NCBI RefSeq assembly: GCF_900015215.1
Contig: NZ_LN555523.1
Coordinates: 1,287,481 to 1,351,480, forward strand
Reading direction: 5' to 3'
Source: Romboutsia ilealis
Lineage (GTDB): Bacteria; Bacillota; Clostridia; Peptostreptococcales; Peptostreptococcaceae
Length of the DNA stretch: 64,000 bases
Shown: positions 17,391 to 25,751 of the stretch, piece after piece
Numbering within the stretch: position 1 is the first letter of the stretch
How the letters are laid out: the number at the start of each line of letters is the position of its first letter
Position numbers and translations under genes: made by a program
The notes under the pieces: model-generated
Told to the model about the DNA's origin: nothing
Database searches by the model: none
What the model saw: the letters and a program-made list of their open reading frames with translations, nothing else

Positions 17391-17773
17391 TTTAATTAAA
17401 TTTTAAACATCAATATTTTCAATACTTTCAAGTGTTAAAAATACTAAAATGTCAGTTTAGTGTCAGTTGTAAATTTTATCCACAACTGTAAAAGGTTAAG
17501 TTTAACTTAACTTCTTATATTTTATATTTATTTTATTATTTTGTAAATATATTTAATCTATTAATTTTATATAAAAGTAAATTTTTTCATATATACATAT
17601 ATTTTTTAATGTTATTTTGACTGACAATTAAAATGCTTATGAAGAAATTTGACTACTTATCTAAGACAAAACAAATGATATACTTTGGAAATTGAAAATA
17701 TTTAATTTTAATTAATCTTCCTAATCTATTAGTATATAATTCTATTTAAATAATTTTATCTATAAATAAAAGA

Positions 17774-17799
17774 CTAATTTAACTCATTGTGCTAGTTAA
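17774..17799 (+). repeat. MITE-like element remnant, copy M3 (one end)
   Basis: TTTAACTCATTGTGCTAGTT matches the left end of M1; the other end is missing. The surrounding gap 17391-18037 otherwise shows no gene, only a lone DnaA-box-like TTATCCACA at 17476 and the prfC promoter. Confidence 0.65.
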
Positions 17800-17946
17800 T
17801 AAGTTCAATTATATGGATATTATTTTAGATTTGTTACTATATTTTGATTAATTTAATTATTTTTTTACATAAAAATCAACCCTGAAAGTAGTATTTTACA
17901 AATCTTTTTACTTATGGCTACTTTAAATTTACCTTTACTTTTAATA

Positions 17947-17975
17947 TTGACAGTTTTTAAATAAAGTTATAATAT
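17947..17975 (+). promoter_or_regulatory. Likely prfC promoter
   Basis: TTGACA at 17947-17952 is followed by TATAAT (15-base spacing) overlapping TAATAT (17-base spacing), about 65 bases before prfC. Confidence 0.6.
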
Positions 17976-18037
17976 CAATAAGATTATAGCTTTTTATATT
18001 TAAATAATCATAAAATTAAAATAAAGGATGATAAAAA

Positions 18038-19636
18038 ATGACAGAACAAAATTTAAACTTGGTTGACGAGGTTAAAAGAAGAAGAACCTTTGCAATAATC
18101 TCACATCCCGATGCGGGAAAAACTACATTAACTGAAAAATTCCTATTATATGGTGGAGCTATTCGTGAAGCAGGTTCAGTTAAATCTAGAAAATCTCAAA
18201 AACATGCAGTATCTGACTGGATGGAAATTGAAAAACAAAGAGGTATATCTGTTGCATCAAGTGTTCTTCAATTTGAATATAATAACTTTTGTATAAATAT
18301 ACTTGATACTCCAGGACATCAAGATTTCAGTGAAGACACTTATAGAACATTAATGGCAGCTGACAGTGCTGTAATGGTTATTGACTCTGCTAAAGGAGTT
18401 GAGGACCAAACAAAAAAATTATTCCACGTTTGTAAAATGAGAGGAATTCCAATATTCACATTTATAAACAAAATGGACCGTCAAGGAAAAGATCCATTTG
18501 AATTACTTGAAGATATTGAAAATGTTTTAGGAATTCGTTCTTGTCCAGTAAACTGGCCAATAGGTTCTGGTAAAGACTTTAAAGGTGTATTTAACCGTCA
18601 TAAAAACCAAATAGAACTATTTGATGATGGTAACCATGGACAATCTATAGCTAACTCTATAACTGGGGAAGTATCTGATGAAAAGTTTAATACTTTATTA
18701 GGTGATGCTCTTCACAATAAATTACTAGAGGATATTGAGCTTTTAGATATTGCTGGTGATAACTTTGATTTAGAGAAAATATTAAGTGGTGAATTAACAC
18801 CTGTATTTTTCGGAAGTGCCCTTACTAACTTTGGTGTTGAGCCATTTTTAGAATCATTCCTAGAAATAACACCACCACCAACTCCTCGTAGCAGTAACTT
18901 AGGTGATATAGATCCTAACTCTAATAACTTCTCGGGATTTATATTTAAGATACAAGCTAATATGGATAAAAATCATAGAGATAGAATAGCCTTCTTAAGA
19001 ATTTGCTCTGGTAAGTTCGAAAAAGGTATGTCAGTAACTCATGTACAAAGAAATAAAAAGATTAAACTTTCACAACCACAACAATTCGTGGCTCAAGACC
19101 GTGTTATAATAGATTCTGCTTACCCAGGTGATATAATAGGTATACACGATCCAGGAATATTTAATATTGGGGATACATTAAGTGAAAAACAATCAAATTT
19201 ACAATATACTGGTATACCGCAATTTGCTCCTGAACACTTTGCAAGAATATCTACAAAAAATGCTCTTAAGAGAAAGCAATTTGTAAAAGGTCTTACTCAA
19301 TTATCAGAAGAAGGTGCTATACAAATATTCAAAGAACCTAACTTTGGTATGGAAGAACTTATTGTAGGAGTTGTTGGAGTTTTACAATTTGAAGTTTTAG
19401 AATATCGTCTAAAGCAAGAATATGGTGTTGATATAATAATGAATCCTCTACCTTATCGTTATATACGTTGGATTGAGCATGGTTCTGTTAAGTCAGATAG
19501 AATTTCAATGCCAATGGATACTATACTTGTTGAAGATAAAAATAGAACTCAAGCAGTATTATTGCAAAATGAGTGGTCTATCAGACATTTAGTTGAAAGA
19601 AATGAAGGTATAGTTTTAAAAGAAACTTCTTTATAA
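18038..19636 (+). CDS. prfC: Peptide chain release factor 3
   Basis: A 532-residue translational GTPase that recycles class I release factors from the ribosome. The G1 loop is in SHPDAGKTTLTE (about 22-33), followed by the switch segment RGISVASS, G3 DTPGHQDFSED and G4 NKMDR. Domains II and III follow with the RF3-type end VERNEGIVL. Length matches the family (about 525-530). AAAGG precedes the ATG. It stands alone as a single-gene unit beside two mobile-looking segments. Confidence 0.97.
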   Translation: MTEQNLNLVDEVKRRRTFAIISHPDAGKTTLTEKFLLYGGAIREAGSVKSRKSQKHAVSDWMEIEKQRGISVASSVLQFEYNNFCINILDTPGHQDFSEDTYRTLMAADSAVMVIDSAKGVEDQTKKLFHVCKMRGIPIFTFINKMDRQGKDPFELLEDIENVLGIRSCPVNWPIGSGKDFKGVFNRHKNQIELFDDGNHGQSIANSITGEVSDEKFNTLLGDALHNKLLEDIELLDIAGDNFDLEKILSGELTPVFFGSALTNFGVEPFLESFLEITPPPTPRSSNLGDIDPNSNNFSGFIFKIQANMDKNHRDRIAFLRICSGKFEKGMSVTHVQRNKKIKLSQPQQFVAQDRVIIDSAYPGDIIGIHDPGIFNIGDTLSEKQSNLQYTGIPQFAPEHFARISTKNALKRKQFVKGLTQLSEEGAIQIFKEPNFGMEELIVGVVGVLQFEVLEYRLKQEYGVDIIMNPLPYRYIRWIEHGSVKSDRISMPMDTILVEDKNRTQAVLLQNEWSIRHLVERNEGIVLKETSL

Positions 19637-19913
19637 AATAATTTATTAATAGTAATGTTAAAATTAATATAATAAATACTATATAAATGTAATTATATAA
19701 AAGGCTATGTTTTAAATGAATGTTGAAAATGATACAATATAATTTACTTCGCAATTGTTATTTAATACGAATTAAAAAGATATGGTATATAATTGTATGA
19801 GATAATATATAAAATTTATAAAAAATATACAAAGATATTGATATTTGATGTAATATCTATAATATACACAAACATTTATATAAATTTTGAAAAGGGGGGT
19901 AAAATCAGAAAAT

Positions 19914-20543
19914 ATGAAGATAAAAAGAAAAATTTTAATTACTATATCCATAATATCATTATTATTTGTAGGATGTAGCAATACAAATAGTAATCAAAAT
20001 ATGAAAGTTGAGTCTAAACAAGAACAAAATGAATTAAATAAAGCTAGTTTAGATGATATAGAGCATGATGTACCATATGCTAATTTAGATACTGGGGAAA
20101 TTGATATAGAAATTATTAATGAGAGATATAATAATGTAGATAAACAAAAATTAAATTATGATGCTATAGATATAGAAGCTCTAGTAGAGGAGCATAATAA
20201 TAACCCTGATAATATGAGTAAAATATATATAGCAGAACAACCAAATAGTGATACTTCATACAAAACTATATTAGAAGGCTATTCATATATATCAGAAGGA
20301 AATGTATTTAATTTTACTTATGAAGAGGCTATAGAGTTAGCGAAAAAGGTATTACCAGATGATATAGAGGAAGTTGATTATACACTAAATAAAGAACTAA
20401 ATACGGAGTACAAGTATTATACATCTTCTAAAGGAAACTTTAGAGTTGATTTACGTTATGCAAATGATTTTAGTAATAAAGATATTGATGAAATACATAA
20501 GGATAGTATTATTGCTATAAGTTATAGCAAAGAGTTTAAATAA
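19914..20543 (+). CDS. Predicted lipoprotein of unknown function
   Basis: A signal peptide MKIKRKILITISIISLLF ends in the lipobox FVGC, so the protein should be lipid-anchored on the outer face of the membrane. The mature part (about 190 residues) is acidic, with a low-complexity linker of Asn, Gln and Glu, then a domain rich in Asp and Tyr that I do not recognise. The ATG at 19914 is preferred over an upstream in-frame TTG because a GGGGGG lies ahead of it and the signal peptide begins there. It is the only gene in the transposon-like unit. Confidence 0.8.
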   Translation: MKIKRKILITISIISLLFVGCSNTNSNQNMKVESKQEQNELNKASLDDIEHDVPYANLDTGEIDIEIINERYNNVDKQKLNYDAIDIEALVEEHNNNPDNMSKIYIAEQPNSDTSYKTILEGYSYISEGNVFNFTYEEAIELAKKVLPDDIEEVDYTLNKELNTEYKYYTSSKGNFRVDLRYANDFSNKDIDEIHKDSIIAISYSKEFK

Positions 20544-20586
20544 TATATATTATTTGAAGATAAATAATTTTAATATAATGCGAACT

Positions 20587-20632
20587 AAATCAAGAGTTGT
20601 ATTTGATTATTCATACAACTCTTGATTTTTTA
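20587..20632 (+). terminator. Terminator of the lipoprotein gene
   Basis: AAATCAAGAGTTGTAT pairs perfectly with ATACAACTCTTGATTT and is followed by TTTT. It lies inside the transposon-like unit. Confidence 0.88.
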
Positions 20633-20681
20633 TTATTCAAAATTTATCTAATTTCAACATTGTGTTAAAACATAGCCATAT

Positions 20682-20720
20682 AAAAAAATAGAACCTAATT
20701 TAATTAGGTTCTATTTTTTT
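20682..20720 (-). terminator. Bidirectional terminator beyond the SH3b gene
   Basis: AAATAGAACCTAATT pairs with AATTAGGTTCTATTT with A and T runs on either side. The transposon-like unit is inserted directly beside it. Confidence 0.8.
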
Positions 20721-20803
20721 ATTTACCGTATTTAAAGTTTATTTAAAGCTCTTTCCTACTAGGTGATTTTTCAATATAAATTATATCTAACTTTATATAA
20801 AAT

Positions 20804-22051
20804 TTATTTAAATTTATTCATTAACATTTGTATATTATTTTGATGTGCTGTATCTAATTTATTAGAACTATGAGTTTTAGAGTTTAAAAAGTGTATATCC
20901 ACATGTCCATCTGCACCATTATTCTTTACAGAATCATAATTTATTCCTGGGCCATAATTGTCACTTCTATTTTTGCTTGTATATTCTCTAGCAGGTTCAC
21001 TATCTAATCCTGAATGAGGCATACCAGTCATTGAAGCTCCATATACTTTTCCATTAACATGAACTAATACAGGTCTTCTAGTCCAACTAAATCCACCCCA
21101 TATACTCTTCATTGTAGCTGTATCTACTGCTGTAAGAGGCTCTACATCAGCATGATTTGTTCCACCAGTTCTTATTAATTTAAATTTCTTTCCAGTATTA
21201 TAATCCTCAACAGTAAAAGCATTGTTTAAATTTGATGCATAATCATCTCTTACTAATATGTTTTTTCCTTCTTTAAACCAATCTGGGAATAACACTTCTC
21301 CCTGCGTTTCGGGTTTAGTATTTTCTATTGGATTTGTAGTTGATAAATATTGACTACTCATATATCCAGTTTTTCCATTATACATTATTTTAGACCAATT
21401 ACCACTACTACTTATATACTCTACTTTATCTCCTTTGTTTAATTTCATAATAGATGTATATGAAGTTGATGGCCCTGTTCTAACATTAACCGAATTACCT
21501 GTTACATATTTTGTTATATGTGTATTATCATCAGTATTTGTTTTATCTGATACATATTTACTAAATACATATCCTACAGTTCCATTATAATTAACTTTTA
21601 CCCAATCATTTTCTTTTGATATAAATTCAACTTTTGTTCCTTTTTGGAAGCTTCTTATAACAGAATAATTTGTTCCTGGCCCTTTTCTAAAGTTTACTGA
21701 ATTTCCTGTTATTTGTCTTATATCAGTAGATGTAGAAGTTGTTGAAACTGACTTTATATAAGTATTGCTAATATATCCCTCTTTTTCATTATATCTAACT
21801 TTAGACCAATTACCACTACTACTTATATACTCTACTTTATCTCCTTTATTTAATTTCATTATAGATGTATATGAAGTTGATGGTCCTGTTCTAACGTTAA
21901 CTGAGTTACCTGTTACTTCCATATAAGTAATTGTTCTAACTATATTATTCGATTTTGTTTTTGTTTCTAATGCATTTACATTATACCCGCTACCCATTAT
22001 GTGCATCGAGGCTAACGTTATTGCTAATATGTTTCTTTTTAGAAGTTTCAT
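20804..22051 (-). CDS. Secreted protein with three SH3b domains and a conserved metal-binding-like C-terminal domain
   Basis: A 415-residue exported protein. A signal peptide covers about 1-28. Three bacterial SH3 domains follow (about 44-102, 112-172, 181-240), each with GNSVN(V/F)R and WxK motifs that bind cell wall peptides. The C-terminal domain (about 255-415) has conserved NHADVEPL, ASMTGMPH and HVDIHFLNS segments with His and Asp residues suggestive of a metal site, so a wall hydrolase is possible. Domains 1 and 3 are almost identical even in DNA. Monocistronic, with GGAGA before the start. Confidence 0.85.
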   Translation of the reverse strand: MKLLKRNILAITLASMHIMGSGYNVNALETKTKSNNIVRTITYMEVTGNSVNVRTGPSTSYTSIMKLNKGDKVEYISSSGNWSKVRYNEKEGYISNTYIKSVSTTSTSTDIRQITGNSVNFRKGPGTNYSVIRSFQKGTKVEFISKENDWVKVNYNGTVGYVFSKYVSDKTNTDDNTHITKYVTGNSVNVRTGPSTSYTSIMKLNKGDKVEYISSSGNWSKIMYNGKTGYMSSQYLSTTNPIENTKPETQGEVLFPDWFKEGKNILVRDDYASNLNNAFTVEDYNTGKKFKLIRTGGTNHADVEPLTAVDTATMKSIWGGFSWTRRPVLVHVNGKVYGASMTGMPHSGLDSEPAREYTSKNRSDNYGPGINYDSVKNNGADGHVDIHFLNSKTHSSNKLDTAHQNNIQMLMNKFK

Positions 22052-22190
22052 TTATACTGTCTCCTTATCCTTAGTTGTCCTTTTAAACATATTAGTATAA
22101 ATAGATTAGAAATTCTACATTTAGCGACAAATTTACATTAATTGCATTTATTGGTTTGGTTTATTATGGTAAATTTTTTATGGAATATAA

Positions 22191-22228
22191 AAATAAGGCA
22201 CTAAACAATTAAGTCTAGTGCCTTATTT
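22191..22228 (-). terminator. Hairpin terminator
   Basis: AAATAAGGCACTA pairs with TAGTGCCTTATTT. It stands alone in the gap between the SH3b gene start and the MYG1-like gene. Confidence 0.7.
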
Positions 22229-22528
22229 AATAAATTTCCCGTTACGTTAGAAGAATTTGGAGGGAAATCTATTAACTGTATATTATAATATTTTTTATAT
22301 TTTGTCTATATATTTTATTATATTTTTTACATTTTCTTTTTTATTTATATATATTTCTTCTTTTTCAATAATATTATATTAAAATAAGAAAGAACTCTAC
22401 AAGAGAGCTCTATTAATTAAATTCATATTTATTTTTTTATAGGAGTTTCAAAAGATGGTGGATTAATATCTATTTTAGTATCATGATTATTAGGTCCTGG
22501 ACTTGATAAATCAAATAATATTTAATTA
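22229..22528. other. Gene-poor stretch with a possible coding remnant
   Basis: No gene with a start is seen. On the minus strand about 28 codons (LFDLSSPGPNNHDTKIDINP and on, stop near 22434) read well just after the MYG1-like gene but follow a stop directly and have no start codon. This may be the tail of a lost gene. The rest is AT-rich. Confidence 0.35.
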
Positions 22529-23428
22529 CTAATCTATTTTATTTTTAACAGCTACCTTTGCCATTGATATAGCTCCTTCTTTAGTCTTATTCCCACAAAT
22601 AAATAAAGCTGGATGACAGAATATACAATTCTCTATCCCAGTAAGCTTAGATAAATCATCATTATTTAATCCACCCCATGTTTTTGGTAAATCTTTTCTA
22701 GCAGCAAAGCTATTAACTTCCTTTGGCACAGTTTGTGTACACCATGACCCTGTTACATCTTGATATACTACATATAATACATTTTCATTTCTATCAAGTT
22801 CAAGTACAGTATCTTTCCATGGAACTGATTTTTCTAATACTAAAATATGAGATTGTTGTACATTTTGTTTTTCAAGTTCATTTTTAATCATTCTATAGTT
22901 TTCATAACTATCTACGAATTTCTTTGTTATCTTATATAGTATTTTTTTTGCAAACTCTACTGCTTCAAAAAATCCTTTTTCTACTTCATCTTTTCCAGCA
23001 CCAGTAGGTATAAAAGTATAGATAATATCACAAAGTGTCATAATTGGAACTTGACTAGTCATAACATCTACACCATTATCATCTGCATCTATTTGTTGAA
23101 TAAATATAGTGTCTACTTTCTCTGCTACCTCTTGTTGCTCTTTTAAATCAACTAACTCTGGGAATTTTGCATTTATATATGATATACCAAAATCTCTCCA
23201 TAATAACCCAAATCCACAGTAAGGTATTCCATTTTCTCTTCTTATTTTATCAACTTGATGGTGATCATACTTTCCATTTCCTACATCTGATATGATATCA
23301 CAAGTTTTTAGTAATTCTTCATCTCTTGTTCTTATTATTTCTAAATCATTATATATAGACTGCATAAGCGCTACACCAAATACATCATCTGCATGAAAAG
23401 TTCCATCATGTACTGCCATCCTTTTCAT
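22529..23428 (-). CDS. MYG1-family DHH-like metal-dependent protein
   Basis: A protein of about 299 residues matching the MYG1 family, related to DHH phosphoesterases; eukaryotic MYG1 is a 3'-5' exonuclease for RNA. N-terminal metal motif HDGTFHADDVF, then DVGNGKYDHHQ and the C-terminal WGGLN and FCHPALFICG segments are all visible. An in-frame TTG lies 21 bases upstream, but AGAGG 8 bases before the ATG at 23428 supports that start. Bacterial function is not established; RNA or nucleotide hydrolysis is likely. Confidence 0.88.
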   Translation of the reverse strand: MKRMAVHDGTFHADDVFGVALMQSIYNDLEIIRTRDEELLKTCDIISDVGNGKYDHHQVDKIRRENGIPYCGFGLLWRDFGISYINAKFPELVDLKEQQEVAEKVDTIFIQQIDADDNGVDVMTSQVPIMTLCDIIYTFIPTGAGKDEVEKGFFEAVEFAKKILYKITKKFVDSYENYRMIKNELEKQNVQQSHILVLEKSVPWKDTVLELDRNENVLYVVYQDVTGSWCTQTVPKEVNSFAARKDLPKTWGGLNNDDLSKLTGIENCIFCHPALFICGNKTKEGAISMAKVAVKNKID

Positions 23429-23587
23429 TTTCTTTACCTCTTTTCTCAAGTTTTTGTAATATTTAATTTATATATAATTAAACTTCATTTAGTTTTTCTA
23501 TTTTATATATAATATATTTTATATTACCAAAATTTTTAATTTAATATAATCATTTAATGATAAAAAATATCCATATTACTTTTTACC

Positions 23588-23852
23588 GTTACCATAAAAC
23601 TTAAACCCTAAACTTTTTTCTAATTAGAGGTAATTTTTCTTTAATTTTGCCTACTTAGACAACCTCTAAGGTTTTTTCGTCTCTTTGGTAACACTAGCTA
23701 TTTTCGTTGAAATTTACACATTTCACCCGTTACCAAAGGCGTTACCAGAGGTGTTACCATAAATTTTTCGGTAACACCTTTTTTAAATAAGCGTTACCAA
23801 AGTACTTTTTTTGGTAACGCCTTTGGTAACGCTAAAATAGGTCTTTGGTAAC
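23588..23852. repeat. Array of ten GGTAAC/GTTACC motifs
   Basis: Hexamers occur at 23588, 23687, 23729, 23741, 23753, 23770, 23793, 23813, 23825 and 23847, many within the longer CTTTGGTAACGC or its complement. Five read GTTACC and five GGTAAC, with spacings of 12 bases repeated. A TTAGAGG/CCTCTAA hairpin lies at about 23624-23670. No coding frame runs through. The array lies in a 600-base gap upstream of the MYG1-like gene. Confidence 0.85.
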
Positions 23853-23900
23853 GCTAAATTTGTCTTAAAAAGCTATTTGAGTTTCATAATATCTACCTTA

Positions 23901-23928
23901 ACTGACATCTAATAATTGTCAGTTTTTT
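23901..23928 (+). terminator. Hairpin with T run
   Basis: ACTGACA pairs with TGTCAGT and is followed by TTTTT on the plus strand. No plus-strand gene ends here, so it may close a transcript from the GGTAAC array region. Confidence 0.6.
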
Positions 23929-23973
23929 ATATCATCAAATATAGCTTATATAAATTCTTCTTTTTTCTAAATA

Positions 23974-24004
23974 AAAAACCTCTCTGTTTACACAGAAAGG
24001 TTTT
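23974..24004 (-). terminator. Terminator, copy 1 of a repeated hairpin
   Basis: AACCT-TCTGT pairs with ACAGA-AGGTT. It lies downstream of the small Cys protein gene on the minus strand. Almost the same sequence occurs at 25717-25748. Confidence 0.75.
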
Positions 24005-24056
24005 ACAATAATACTCTATATCTTAAGTTTTACAATAAAATTTTCCTCTTAATTAT

Positions 24057-24260
24057 TTAGAATTTACGTTTAAACTTAGGACATGATGCCCAAGCATACA
24101 TATTTGCATTTCTTAATAAGCATTTACACATTGCATTATGTTCATATTCCCAAAGACCTGCAACAGTATTAACTGGTCTTAAATTAGAATTACATGTATC
24201 GTACCAATTAATATAAAATGCACATATTTTAGTATTTTTCATACTAGCTATTTTTTTCAT
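24057..24260 (-). CDS. Small cysteine-containing protein of unknown function
   Basis: A 67-residue peptide from ATG 24260, preceded by AAGGTG; a GTG start 9 bases upstream is possible. It has five cysteines, including a close C-x-C pair (CKC), several Trp residues (INWYDTC, GLWEYEH, YAWASC) and a basic tail. No signal peptide is evident. The Cys and His arrangement could bind metal, but I do not recognise a family. It is a single gene with a terminator close downstream. Confidence 0.6.
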   Translation of the reverse strand: MKKIASMKNTKICAFYINWYDTCNSNLRPVNTVAGLWEYEHNAMCKCLLRNANMYAWASCPKFKRKF

Positions 24261-24417
24261 AATTATCACCTTAATTCAAAATATTTAAATATATATAGCT
24301 AATGATATAACAAAGAAAAACAATCTATATAAATGGATATATTTTTAATTTTAATCATTACTAAAAGATTATATTTTTATTTACTAATTTTGATTATTGG
24401 TTAAATACTGAAAAAAA

Positions 24418-25437
24418 TTAATCTAGTTTATAATATTTTTTTAAGAGTTCATTTTTTATTTTATTAGCATCCTCTTCATTTATTAATCCTTGCTCAACAA
24501 GCTCTTTACACTTTTCTAATTCATCTTTTATGTCAATATTTTTTTCTAATGATGTTTCTTCTCTGTAACATTCATTAAGTATACTTTCAGACTTATTATT
24601 AATTGTATCTTCATCAAATGAATCCGTATATTCTACATCTATTATACCTTCATTTTCTGAAAATTTTTCTATTGTCTCGATATCTTTCTTCATAAGATTT
24701 TCATCATAATTAAATTTTGATTCCGATAAACACTCTTGTAATTTCTTTCCCATTGGTCTTAATGAAAAAAATGTCATTCCACCAGATGCAACACCACCAA
24801 CTATAGGAATTACTTTAGATACACCCTTAGCAAAGCTATCCTTAGTAACTTTTACTGATAAAATCTTACCTATATTTTTTATTATTGGATAATAAAATGT
24901 TTTTGTTAAGGCTTTTTGAGGTAGTCTCTTTAACGCTGTTTTTGATAATTGTGTTGATATTATTCTTACAACTTCTGATGCACCTTGAACACCAAACATT
25001 ACTCCTATATATGCTATTAATGTTTGCCTAACTCTAGAATCATCTATTTCTGTTCCATTAAATAAATCTTCTTCTCCATATATATATGCTAATTCTTGAG
25101 CTAACCTAATTGACATCCCAAAATACTGCGCTACATCAGCTGGTATACTAGCCATCATAGCAAATCCCCCTGGTAAACCTGCTGCAAATGATGCTCCAGA
25201 ACTTATAGCAGTTGTTTTATTTATTGTATATTTAGCCACTTTATCTAAAGTTTTTTTATCTATTCCAGCGTCTATAGGATTTGTACTTATAGCATTAGAT
25301 ATCTTTTTAGAGTCATGTTCATATCTTGATAATGCATCATAAAGAAATTTATTTCTATTTACTTTAACGCCTGGAACTTGTAATGAATTTACCATTAATG
25401 TTTCAAATACTCCACTACTTTCAACTTCATTTTGCAT
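24418..25437 (-). CDS. EcsC-like protein with C-terminal SHOCT domain
   Basis: A 339-residue protein. The central part (about 75-230) is hydrophobic with Gly-rich segments (SSGASFAAGLPGGFAMMASI and VIPIVGGVASGGMTFF) and the motif IPADVAQYFGMSIRLAQELA followed by YIYG, which resembles the EcsC family. After an acidic linker, the last 30 residues (ELEKCKELVEQGLINEEDAN) form a SHOCT module, often found on membrane-associated oligomers. Function is unknown. It is a single-gene unit upstream of a terminator region. Confidence 0.75.
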   Translation of the reverse strand: MQNEVESSGVFETLMVNSLQVPGVKVNRNKFLYDALSRYEHDSKKISNAISTNPIDAGIDKKTLDKVAKYTINKTTAISSGASFAAGLPGGFAMMASIPADVAQYFGMSIRLAQELAYIYGEEDLFNGTEIDDSRVRQTLIAYIGVMFGVQGASEVVRIISTQLSKTALKRLPQKALTKTFYYPIIKNIGKILSVKVTKDSFAKGVSKVIPIVGGVASGGMTFFSLRPMGKKLQECLSESKFNYDENLMKKDIETIEKFSENEGIIDVEYTDSFDEDTINNKSESILNECYREETSLEKNIDIKDELEKCKELVEQGLINEEDANKIKNELLKKYYKLD

Positions 25438-25716
25438 TATATAAATCTCCCCATTCTGATAATTAATTTTTTAATATACTTCATATAAACCTAGTTTAAA
25501 AGAATTAATTTTTAAATCTCGCTAACTAATATTTTTATAACAATATGTTTAATAATTTAATATTTACTCTATTATATTAATTATTTATATTACTAATAAT
25601 CTTATTAAATGTACAATTAATAAAATTTATTTTATTTGTATTTTCATAATCTATACCTATAACGAAAAGAAGTGTTTTTGTGCCACAAGTATAACCTATT
25701 CTATTCCTAATATAAT
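25438..25716. other. AT-rich intergenic stretch
   Basis: No open frame with a ribosome site, hairpin or repeat was found here. It lies upstream of the EcsC-like gene and presumably contains its promoter. Confidence 0.5.
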
Positions 25717-25748
25717 AAAAACCTCTCTGTTTATACAGAAAGGTCTTT
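25717..25748 (-). terminator. Terminator of the RND gene, copy 2 of a repeated hairpin
   Basis: ACCT-TCTGT pairs with ACAGA-AGGT. It lies just after the RND pump stop codon and is nearly identical to 23974-24004. Confidence 0.75.
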
Positions 25749-25751
25749 ATC

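Larger units (their letters stand above)
19703..20677 (+). mobile_element. Non-autonomous transposon-like unit carrying a lipoprotein gene
   Basis: The left end GGCTATGTTTTAA followed by ATGTTGAAA is matched in inverted orientation at the right end (24 of 28 positions). The unit is bracketed by identical 8-bp repeats ATATAAAA at 19695-19702 and 20678-20685. GG-starting ends and 8-bp target duplications fit ISL3-family transposases, but none is encoded inside; only a lipoprotein gene and its terminator are. The AT-rich duplication alone would be weak, but together with the ends it is convincing. Confidence 0.7.

Noticed and set aside
22434..22522. Proline-rich frame after the MYG1-like gene considered as a gene
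   Set aside because: It has no start codon and follows a stop directly, so it is noted only as a possible remnant.
23588..23852. GGTAAC array considered as a CRISPR array
   Set aside because: The repeats are short, in both orientations and irregularly spaced, and no cas genes are present.
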